From positions 53,207,409 to 53,271,408 of the forward strand of contig NC_080546.1 in assembly GCF_028640845.1 (NCBI RefSeq): a stretch of 64,000 bases of DNA, in the 5' to 3' direction. This DNA is from Ahaetulla prasina. Lineage: Eukaryota > Chordata > Lepidosauria > Squamata > Colubridae. Numbering within the stretch: the first letter of the stretch is position 1; every line of letters starts with the position of its first letter. The notes below the pieces were generated by a model. It did not search any database. It saw only the letters and a program-made list of their open reading frames with translations, and had not been told where the DNA came from. Shown piece by piece: positions 46,006 to 55,457 of the stretch. Made by a program: the position numbers and the translations under genes.

Positions 46006-46509
46006 TGTCGTGTCCCACTCCTCCGCTGACGGCTGGGTCCGGGAAATCCGAATCAGGCGTGCCTCTGCAGCTCTGCCCAAAGTCCCAGAGCAGGCAGGAG
46101 ACCAGTAAGTGACTTCAGCAAGATAAGTTTGACTTTTGCCTGACTCAGAGACTGCCAGAAAGTAGATCCTTTATATAGGCCATGGGGTGTGGCTCCATGA
46201 CTCAGCACTCATTAAGGCCTGCCCCTCCCTTCCCTCTGTAGCCTCCGCCTCTCCAATCTTCTGATGCGAGGGTCACACCAATCAGCTGTTGGTAATAAAC
46301 CCTCCTCAGGCTCACCTGCTGTGGAGGAGGGGGAGGGGTCTAGCTGCTCCGTTTGCCTGGGCATGGAGTCAGGGCTGGGGCAGGGAGATTCTCCTTCTGC
46401 AGTTTGTGTGGGCATGGAGCCAGGACTGGGACCGGGAGGCATACATTCCTCAGTGTGCGGGAGCAGGTAAGAAGGCCCCGGCTGCTCTGAGGGCGGGCAA
46501 GACACAACA
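46006..46509 (-). repeat. 5' LTR of the sushi-type element
   Basis: 504 bp, TG...CA. It contains the TATA box tatataaagg (on -, 46177-46168) that should drive transcription of the element, and a partial tandem repeat in U3. Confidence 0.9.
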
Positions 46510-46711
46510 GTTTCCTGGCCTTTTGTGATTCTTATGGCCATTTTTTACCCCTTTGTGGGTTATCAGGAACTGAGGGGAGACTTGTCTGGGAGACAGCAAT
46601 TTACATCGTTGATGGAAATGAAACACCAACCCCACCCTTTCTCTCATCTTGAGGACTTGGCTTTGGACTCTCTCATACTATTTTATCCTGCACTTAAGAG
46701 CTCATATTCAT
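46510..46711 (+). mobile_element. CR1-type 5' region, continuation
   Basis: Starts with the duplicated gtttc and runs on from 41160. It then breaks at caccagaac, where sequence of the LINE 3' end begins. Confidence 0.5.
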
Positions 46712-47049
46712 CACCAGAACAACTAGACACAAGAACAGTTTTTTCCCGAAGGCCATCACTCTGCTAAACAAATAATTCCCTCAATACTGTCAGACTATTT
46801 ACTGAATCTGCACTACTATTAATCGTTTCATAGTTCCCATCACCAATCTCTTTACACTTATGACTGTATGACTATAACTTGTTGCTGGCAATCCTTATGA
46901 TTTATATTGATATATTGATCATCAATTGTGTTGTAAATGTTGTATCTTGATGAAAGTATCTTTTCTTTTATGTACACTGAGAGCATATGCACACAAATTC
47001 CTTGTGTGTCCAATCACACTTGGCCAATAAAATTCTATTCTATTCTATC
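46712..47049 (+). mobile_element. CR1-type LINE 3' end with (ATTCT)n tail
   Basis: From caccagaacaactagacac it is almost identical to 32058-32385, covering the last 20 or so codons of ORF2 and the 3' UTR. It ends ccaataaaattctattctat, the pentanucleotide tail of this LINE family. It is either the 3' end of the surrounding element after an internal deletion, or a short separate insertion. Confidence 0.85.
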
Positions 47050-47549
47050 GGACCGAATTAAGACCTTGGTCCGGATAGTGTCCAGGAGATACCATCATGA
47101 CTGTCTATTTTGTATTATTATATGTCCGTCCTTAAATGAGAATTAATTTTATATTATCTTTTTAGCCAATTTCGAGATGGAGCCATCGTTTCGCCGATTT
47201 TTATTATGCGGTATTCCTCAATTGAACTCTTGCGCCTGCGAGGTGCCCCCGCCTCGCAGGAATGGCCCCCTACATTATCGAGGGCCAGCCTCAATGACAG
47301 GTCTTGGGTCCCACAGAGGTGGCATGTGCGTAAAAAGAACCTGTGGGGATTTTTAGATAGGGAATTTTTAAGGGGAGGGAGGGTAAGGGCGGGTGCTGGG
47401 GGTAGTCCGCCGAGGGAGGGGCCAGTCACTGTGCGTGCTCTCGGCGGGGTTTTAATAGGTCCGAGGGTTCTGGGGGAGGGTGATGTTCCTGATGATGAGG
47501 GTGGTTCCATCTGTTTGGTTAGTGGGAGAGGCAGATATGGCGGAAGTGA
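47050..47549 (+). pseudogene. CR1-type LINE ORF2 start, truncated at 3'
   Basis: The + frame 47206-47625 begins RYSSIELLRLRGAPASQEW, which resembles the short leader before the endonuclease in CR1-type ORF2. The frame goes on through a Gly/Arg-rich stretch but never reaches an endonuclease. Near 47549 the sequence changes to antisense L1. The segment has lost its 3' part, which target-primed insertion does not explain. The clade call is tentative. Confidence 0.5.
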
Positions 47550-47699
47550 GGGCAATCTCTGCCAATCTTCCAAATTTTTATCCTTTTTAATTATAGGTAT
47601 CATCTGGAACAGAAACAAAATCTAGGTAACACATTCATTTTAATAGCAATCCTTCCCAATAGGGATAACTGCAATTTCTTCCAGCCATTCATATCATTC

Positions 47700-48639
47700 T
47701 GAACTTTTGCCATAGCAAGTCATAATTATTCTTATAAAGTTTCTTGTTCGATGAGCTAATATAGACCCTAAATATTTAACCTTTTTACTACCTCAAATCC
47801 TGTCATTTCCTCTAGTTTTTGTTTCTGTTGTATAGACATATTTTTAATTATCACTTTTGTTTTATTCTGATTTATTTTAAATCCTGATACCTTTCCATAT
47901 TTATCAATTACTTCCAACAAAATCTACTTGAATTTATAGGATTCATTAACGTAACCACTACATCATCTGCAAAAGCTCTAACTTTGTACTCATATTGTCT
48001 AATCTTAATTCCTCTATTTTCATTAATTCTCGTATTTTATCTAATAATGGTTCCAGAGTCAAAACAAACAATAATGGTGATAAGGGACATCCCTGTCTTG
48101 TTCCTTTCGCAATCTTAATAACTTCTGTCAAACTACCATTTACTATAATCTGTGCTGTTTGCTCTCCATAAATCGCTTTAATTATTCTAATAAAACAGTC
48201 TCCAAATTGCATTTTCTCTATTAATTTAAATAAAAAATCCCAATGCAATCGATCAAAGGCTTTCTCTGCATCCAAAAAAATAAGTGCCGCTGAAGTATTC
48301 TTCTTTTCCAAATATTCCAATATATTAATAATCTGTCTAACATTATTCCTCATCTGCCTCCCTTTTATAAAACCAGATTGATCAGTATGAATTCTTTGTT
48401 GTAAAACTAACATTAATCTATTTGCTATTATTTTACAAAATCTTATAATCATTATTTAAAAGTGAAATCGGCCTATAGTTACCAGGTTTAGAGCAGTCTT
48501 GCTCCTCTTTGGTATCAGTGAAATAAAAGATGTTTTCCATGACGGGGTATTCCACTCCTAATTGTATCTGATTAAATAATTCTTTAAGTGGGCCTAATAT
48601 TTCATCCTGTGTTTTTATAATAAGTTGCTGTAAGACCAT
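47700..48639 (-). pseudogene. L1 ORF2 reverse transcriptase fragments
   Basis: Frames 48639-48433 and 48452-47958. The first has KPGNYRPISLLNNDYKIL, the classic early L1 RT motif. The second has LMLVLQQRIHTDQSGFIKGRQ, FLDAEKAFDRLHWDFLF (catalytic Asp) and KGTRQGCPLSPLLFVL. Just past that frame's end, near 47965, a neighbouring frame gives AFADDVVV with both catalytic Asp of the FADD box present. The frame is broken between blocks. Confidence 0.9.
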
Positions 48640-49449
48640 CTGTACCAGGGTTTTCCCATTTTAATTGTTTAATTGCCTCCACTATTTCTCCAGTAGCTAT
48701 CGGCGGTTCAGCTCCTCCTCTGTTCTAATGTTAGAATATTCACCTTATAATCTTTCAAATAATCATAAATGTCCCTATCCAATATTTTGTCTTTTGCATA
48801 TAGTGCAGTATAAAATTCTGAGAATGCCTTTTAATTTTATCCTGTTGATATGTCTCTTTACCTTTATATTCTATTTTTGTATGACACGTGCTTTCTGTTT
48901 CTTCCTTAAATTATATGCCAACCATCTCCCAGGTTTATTTGCATTACAAAAGGTATTATGTTTAGCATATTGTATATTCGTTGCCACCTGGTCTGCCATT
49001 AACATATTAAATTGACTCTGTAATATTTTATAGCCTCTTTAAGTTTATGATCTTGTGGGTTTTGAATTAATAACTGTTGCTTCCTTTGAATTTCTTCTTC
49101 CAAATATCTCGCTGCCTTTGTTTATTATTCCTTTGCCTGTTGTCCAAATAAAATCAATATCCTCTAATAAACGCTTTGCTCGCTTCCCACACAGTTCCTA
49201 TAGGTGTCCCTTTGTACATATTAAAATCAAAAATTCTTTTAACTGTTTCTTACAATAAGTTACATTATCCTCATATCTAAACAGATTTTCATTCAACCTC
49301 CATGTTCTACCACCTTTTTCCCTTGTAATAATTCCATCCATACTGGGCTATGGTCAGTTAAACACCTCGAAATATCTTCGTTTCTTCACCCTAGAAAGCA
49401 AGTCATTAGAAATTAAAATAAAATCAATGCGTGAAAAGATTGATGCCTA

Positions 49450-49927
49450 TCAGAAAAAAGTAAAATCTCTCTCATCTGGATTCCGTAACCTCCATATATC
49501 TCTAAACTCAAAGTCTTCCATCATTTCAAAAAGATTTTGGTAATTTTGCATGTATAGGTATCTTCTTGGAGGAGGTTCTCTTATCCTTCTTGTATCAATT
49601 ACTCCATTCCAGTCTCCTAATAAAATAAACGAACTATAATCCCAGAGGGTCAACCTCTCATGTAACATTTTGTAAAACTTTTCTTGTTGCTGATTAGGTG
49701 CATAAATACCTATCAACAAAGTCTTTTACATCTATCACCAGTTCAATAGCAATAAATCTTCCTTGAATATCTGCCTCAATTAACTTAGCTGGTATATCCT
49801 TCCTGATATATACAACAATTCCATGCTTCTTTTCCAAAGCTGATGCAACAAAATGGTTACCCAATTTTGAATTAATTAAATATTTTTGGTCTGATAATTT
49901 TATATGTGTCTCTTGCAAACAAATCAC
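49450..49927 (-). pseudogene. L1 ORF2 endonuclease fragments
   Basis: Frame 49927-49694 starts ICLQETHIKL, with the QETH catalytic Glu. Frame 49719-49450 has FILLGDWNGVID, the Asp-x-Asn motif of APE-type endonucleases. The two overlap in different frames, so one frameshift separates them. The nuclease nicks target DNA for priming. Confidence 0.85.
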
Positions 49928-50010
49928 ATCATTTTAATTGTTTCAAGTAGTGAAATATTTTCCTTCTTTTCTGAGCTGAATTCAAGCCATTAACATTCCA
50001 TGACAAGATT

Positions 50011-50625
50011 CTATTTGCCATTACTGGCCTCCTGAAGCTTTGAAGCAGACAACGGAAGCTCCTCCTCCGGTATCTTCCGTCTAGCTCCTCCCACAGCTTC
50101 CATAATGGGATCCTGACTTTTACTTTGAGACTGTTGCTCTTCTTTACGCTTAAGGGCTCCTCTTGTCACCCTTTGCTCTTGTGGTTCCTCTAATACTGGC
50201 AGCAATAAAGGCTCTTGGGTCACCACGCCTTCTTGAGTCTCTTGAAGTTTTTCTATCACTTCTATTTCGACTTTCAAAACTGTAGAAAGAAAATCCTTTG
50301 CCTTTAAAACAGTGTCAATTCTATATCTCCTTCCTTGATAGAATAGTGTCAGTCCAACTGGCACCTCCCATCTGAATTGAATCTGATGTTTTTTAAGTTC
50401 TTGTGTAAAAAAAGCAAATTGCTTCCTGTCTCTTAACATCTTTGAAGGAATCTCTTTCAACACCTTCAACTCCTGTTCTCCAATTTTTAAAGTTGTCTGA
50501 TATGAAACTTGCAGAATTTGATTTCTCATAGTCCTTTTCACAAAATAAACCACAATGTCCCGAGGAAGCTTTCTCTGTCTTGCAATCCAAGAATTAACTC
50601 TATATATTTTATCAATTTGGTAAGC
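50011..50625 (-). pseudogene. L1 ORF1 RRM and C-terminal domain
   Basis: The - frame up to 50553 reads VVYFVKRTMRNQILQVSYQ, then LRDRKQFAFFTQELKKHQIQ, GLTLFYQGRRYRI and a Glu/Gln/Lys-rich tail. Upstream in the same region IDKIYRVNSWIARQRKLPRD completes the RRM. This is the RNA-binding half of L1 ORF1p. It ends close to the ORF2 start, as in intact L1. Confidence 0.85.
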
Positions 50626-52470
50626 TACCTCTTGGGGTCCGCTTCAATAAATTCAGCCAATGCTTCTGATATAATTTTTCTTAAGTCTTCTCCACGCTCT
50701 TCTTGCATACCACAATTCTAAGAGCTCCTTCCATAAGTTTATATTGTAATATCACAACCTGATCTTCATTTTGATCCACTTTTTTCTGAACACCTTTCAT
50801 TTCATCTTCTAAATACTTATTTGACTGAGAGATCTGTTGCATTTCCTCTTCCAATCCTTCAATTTTTACTCAGTCCTTGAACTGCCATAAGAATATCTTC
50901 TCTTATTTTTGCATTAAAATTCTCCATCATCTCTTTTGCCTATCTTCAGAAAGTTTTAATTGTTCTTTCAATATTTCCTCAAGACTTGGTTCAGATCCCT
51001 TCTTCCAGAAGGCTTTAAAGGTTTAGCTGCCATTCTGTCTTCAAAAGAATCAGGAATTCAAACTTAATAACTCTCCTTCCCTCCTTTCAGTATAAAAACT
51101 CCGTTTGTAACAATCCACATAACGCTGCTTCATCGTACTAAAAATTTTACTTTCACTTTTAGACGCCATTTTAAAAGTCAATTAATCAAAGACAAAGAAA
51201 GGTTTCAAATTTCAAAAGGAGTCGGTACTTGCCGTGCTGATTCTACATCAAAGTTGACGCTTGTGAAATTCCGTCTGCTTGGAATATCAATCAATTTAAT
51301 AAGTTCTCTAGAGCAGAAGCAACATTCCTCTCCTTTTCCTGATAAAAACAGGGCGTGCTGAAGTTGGAAGGAGTGGAATTGGTGGGGTCATAAATCCAGG
51401 AAAATTCGCTCTTAAGAGCAAACCCCTGTCAGACCTGCCACTCTTCCACAATTCTGATAATCTCTTTCAACACCTTCAACTCCTGTTCTCCAATTTTTAA
51501 AGTTGTCTGATATGAAACTTGCAGAATTTGATTTCTCATAGTCCTTTTCACAAAATAAACCACAATGTCCCGAGGAAGCTTTCTCTGTCTTGCAATCCAA
51601 GAATTAACTCTATATATTTTATCAATTTGGTAAGCTACCTCTTGGGGTCCGCTTCAATAAATTCAGCCAATGCTTCTGATATAATTTTTCTTAAGTCTTC
51701 TCCTCGCTCTTCTTGCATACCACGAATTCTAAGAGCTCCTTCCATAAGTTTATATTGTAATATCACAACCTGATCTTCATTTTGATCCACTTTTTTCTGA
51801 ACACCTTTCATTTCATCTTCTAAATGCTTATTTGACTGAGAGATCTGTTGCATTTCCACTTCCAATCCCTCAATTTTTTTACTCAGTCCTTGAACTGCCA
51901 TGAGAATATCTTCTCTTATTTTTGCATTAAAATTCTCCATCATCTCTTTTTGCCTATCTTCAGAAAGTTTTAATTGTTCTTTCAATATTTCCTCAAGACT
52001 TGGTTCAGATCCCTTCTTCCAGAAGGCTTTAAAGGTTTAGCTGCCATTCTGTCTTCAAAAGAATCAGGAATTCAAACTTAATAACTTTCCTTCCCTCCTT
52101 TCAGTATAAAAACTCCGTTTGTAACAATCCACAAGTAACGCTGCTTCATCGTACTAAAAATTTTACTTTCACTTTTAGACGCCATTTTAAAAGTCAATTA
52201 ATCAAAGACAAAGAAAGGTTTCAAATTTCAAAAGTCGGTACTTGCCGTGCTGATTCTACATCAAAGTTGACGCTTGTGAAATTCCGTCTGCTTGGAATAT
52301 CAATCAATTTAATAAGTTCTCTAGAGCAGAAGCAACATTCCTCTCCTTTTCCTGATAAAAACAGGGCGTGAAGTTGGAAGGAGTGGAATTGTGGGGTCAT
52401 AAATCCAGGAAAATTCGCTCTTAAGAGCAAACCCCCTGTCAGACCTGCCACTCTTCCACAATTCTGATAA
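50451..52470 (-). repeat. 1010-bp tandem duplication of the L1 5' end
   Basis: 50451-51460 and 51461-52470 are near-identical, differing by scattered substitutions and 1-4 bp indels. The sequence tctctttca occurs at 50451, 51461 and 52471, exactly one period apart. Each copy holds the 5' leader and the start of ORF1, including a coiled coil (51985-51635 in the 5' copy: Glu/Lys/Gln heptads). Confidence 0.9.
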
Positions 52471-52479
52471 TCTCTTTCA

Positions 52480-53480
52480 CCCAGAGATTATGCTAAGCTC
52501 AGTGAACAGTGATTTATTTTCTGTTTCACTGACTTTTACAATCTTCTAACACGGAGTGCTCTGTTTGAGCACCCAGCAGGAGGGTGACGTCACTGGAGCC
52601 TATTGCATATGCATTTTCATCTGCTGTAATAATCATTCCCTCTTCGCTTTAATGCACATTATCAATTTACACAGGTTCATTCACAAATTATCTGCCACCT
52701 TCTTGAAATTATACCATAGTTCTTGAAGTTCCCATGAAATTCCTTCCACCACATGTCTACTTAGTTATGGTTCAGCACAGCTATATAACATGTTTGAAGT
52801 GCAATTCATTAAGACCAAATGTTATCCCCAACATGCGGCCCTGTGTTGGGGCTGCCATTCCAGTGGGTATGGAGGTTCTGGTAACATGGCAGCTCTCATG
52901 GCACCCAGGCTCCTCAGCTTACTTCCTGGCCACCAAGCAATGTGAAGATCCCTCTCCTGGCTTGCACCCTCACCACTCATCAGCTGCAGGTGCCGCTTGA
53001 TGATGTGGTCATCACTGTGGCAACCTCCTCTGGACGTTTAAGGCACTCGGACTGGCAGCAAACATTTCTGAATGGACTTGGCAGTGAGTGCAGTTGGGAG
53101 CTGCTGACTGAGCAGCTGTTGAGGGTGGCTGAGAGGCTGAGAGACTGAAAGTTACAGAGAAGTTTGGAAATGGCTATAATGATGACTAATCGGGAGAGGC
53201 TTAGAAATGGCTGGAATGCTGGCCTATCTAGAGGAGTGGCCAGTGGGCTGGGAGCGTGTGGGAGTAATGCCTAATTGTAGTATCTAATGGAACAATGATT
53301 AATGACTAGGAAGGAGCTGGGTTAAGGGTCACCTGGGTGATAAAGCTTTATAAGGTGGTGGAGAGTACAAAGCATTAGTTCCAACAAAATCTTCCTGTAT
53401 TGCTGTTAGTTAGTTCAAACCATCATTTGTGTGTGTGGCATTTTCTTTATACACCGGAACCTGGCACCTAATTAATGACA
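52480..53480 (+). other. Possible solo LTR or unique sequence
   Basis: From about 52840 the sequence has LTR-like order: a tgttggggctgcc start, a GC-moderate body, gataaagctttataagg near 53337, then ttcctgtattgctgttag and an end near ccggaacctggcacc. I could not find a target duplication or clear TG...CA ends. It may be an old retroviral LTR. The small + frames here (52734-53000, 52942-53148) have no domain. Confidence 0.3.
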
Positions 53481-53490
53481 ATATGAGAAT

Positions 53491-53594
53491 GATTCTCTCT
53501 CTCTCTCTTTCTTTCTCTCTCTCTCTCTCCTCTCTCTCTCTCCTCTCTCTCATCTAATTATATCTATATCTACCAATATCTCTCTCTCTGTGTG

Positions 53595-53647
<53 letters not shown>

Positions 53648-53675
53648 TATCTATCTATCAGTCATCTATCTATCT
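53491..53675 (+). repeat. (CT)n and (TCTA)n microsatellite
   Basis: A (CT)n tract, then interrupted CT/CCT runs, then about 17 (TCTA) units from 53597 with imperfect repeats to 53675. Confidence 0.95.
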
Positions 53676-53679
53676 CTAC

Positions 53680-55301
53680 ATTTATATAAATGATGCTATG
53701 CTTCAGTGGTTATATAGCTAGACATTGGTATTTGAACAATGTCTGATTCAAGATACTTAATACAACTTACAAAAGCAAAGTTTTGTCAATTTTTAACTCT
53801 AGCAATTTCCTCTCTTCTCTCCCAGATTCTGGTGAAATTAACATCAGGAGAAAGCCTTGCCATTTCCCCAAATCTTTGACCTTAAGGACCCTCAATTCTG
53901 GGACTTCTGGAGAAGATTCATGGTGAGCTAGATGACCTTTTTTTGAATGTGACACCGTCTATAGCAGAGAATGTGAAATATAAATATGACAAGCAATAAG
54001 AATGCAAAAAGATATACTGAATATACAAATGAAACTGAGTGATGTCATGATATTTAGAAAGGATATATACATATCAATTCAGAATAATGTTTTACTGGTT
54101 TTACAAAAAAGATCTGTTAAAGCTTTGAATGATTTGCTAAGAGAAGACAAAAAGATGATAAAAATAAATCAATTTTAACGATTAAAATCTAAGATAGTTA
54201 AAAGTGTGGGGAAGGAATATAGCATTGGCTGATTTGATTAAGGTTAAAATAGTTATGTAGTTATTTCTGGTAGCCCTTAATGGACTTTTGCTGAGAAGTG
54301 ATGACGCTTTAAGATTTTGTTAATAGTCGAGAGATGAATAATGAAAAGAGTAAATTGGTTGCATCTTAAAATATGTTGATAATTTATTAAAATTGTTTGT
54401 AATTAGGGAGGTATCCCAAAAGGGTGAAGTTATTTTTTTCTATTTTTTTTCTTCCTTTTTTCCATTTATCCTGCACCTCATATTTTTTATTTTATATATA
54501 CATACACACACATATACAGACACACACATACTTTTTGTAATTTGAATTAGTTTTTACTTTAACAATTGTAATCTTAATGGAGTTATTTTTTAAAAAGGTA
54601 TCCTGAAGTAGTATTATGGTCCAGAAGAACATTCATGTTCTTTTCAAGAGGAGAAATTGTGCTGAATTGTTTCTGAATGTATTAGCTTCACCATAATATT
54701 TAAAAAATCCAGTCATTTGGAAAAGGCCCAAAATAGTGACTTCACTTAATAGTCAGCCATTGTATGTATTCATTATTAACTCCTTCTCCCATTAATTTGG
54801 TCAAGGGCTTTGTGAAATAAGCTGCTTCTCTCATTTGTGTGGGAATCAGGGAAGGCAAGAAGCAGTTGGAGATTTTCCTGCTGTTTTGAAGGAATGCTTA
54901 ATGTTTCTTAATTGCTCACAATCTTTGTGGAAATTAATCCTCTAGAACAGAATTTTGTGTAATGTTGGATGCCATAATGATTAATCTGATAATGGAAGTC
55001 AAGATGATGTGTAAGCTTCTCAGGTGGTCTCTAATTCAAGCAATGACACGTCCACTTCTGTTTAGTTTTAGAAATTACTTTTAGAACCTGTAGGAAGACG
55101 AATGGTTGTGCTCATTATAATAAAAAAGGAGGAAGTTTGAAATATGGCAGCTCTAGTATTAATAATGACTGAAGCTGGTATTAGATGTAAGTGAAGATAG
55201 AGCTCTTCTGTCTGTAGTAGTTCTCTAAAAGAGAAGATTCAGCATTTTTAGCATGACCAATAACACTTGTTTAAAATTTATTTTCTAGATAACTGTTAAT
55301 G
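53680..55301. other. Intergenic, AT-rich, no gene seen
   Basis: Low-GC sequence with T and A runs (54430-54560). Around 53960-54290 it could be an old LINE remnant, but nothing decisive is visible. Confidence 0.45.
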
Positions 55302-55309
55302 GTTTAGAT

Positions 55310-55449
55310 CAGGGGTCTCCAACCTTGGTCACTTTAAGACTTGTGGATTTCAACTCCCAGAGTTCCTCAGCCAGCTTTGCTTTGCTGGCTGAGGAACTCT
55401 GAGAGTTGAAGTCCACAAGTCTTAAAATGACCAAGGTTGGAGACCCCTG
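55310..55449. mobile_element. Palindromic hAT MITE, second copy
   Basis: 140 bp with caggggtctccaaccttgg at the left and its complement at the right. The hairpin arms meet at gctttgctttgctggc. The flanks gtttagat (55302-55309) and gtttggat (55450-55457) match at 7 of 8. Same family as 30839-30973. Confidence 0.9.
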
Positions 55450-55457
55450 GTTTGGAT

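Larger units (their letters stand above)
41161..46509 (-). mobile_element. Full-length Ty3/gypsy chromodomain (Tf1/sushi-type) LTR retrotransposon
   Basis: 5349 bp from LTR to LTR, flanked by the perfect 5-bp duplication gtttc at 41156-41160 and 46510-46514. The order on the - strand is 5' LTR, gag, protease, reverse transcriptase, RNase H, integrase with a chromodomain-like tail, 3' LTR. The gag resembles the sushi-ichi group from which mammalian PEG10 and RTL1 were domesticated. The LTRs differ by one clear substitution plus four indels (three of them in G runs), so the insertion is young. GC content is far above the surroundings. The coding region is broken by several frameshifts, and one catalytic residue of the reverse transcriptase is replaced. 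Confidence 0.95.
47550..52478 (-). mobile_element. L1-type LINE, 3'-truncated, with duplicated 5' part
   Basis: The - strand runs from a 5' end near 52478 through ORF1, the ORF2 endonuclease and the reverse transcriptase to about 47550. It stops there inside the region after the RT core (reads like IPIIKKDKNLEDWQR). The 3' domain, 3' UTR and poly(A) are missing. Many frameshifts make it inactive. The first 1010 bp (5' UTR and first part of ORF1) are present twice in tandem. Confidence 0.85.
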
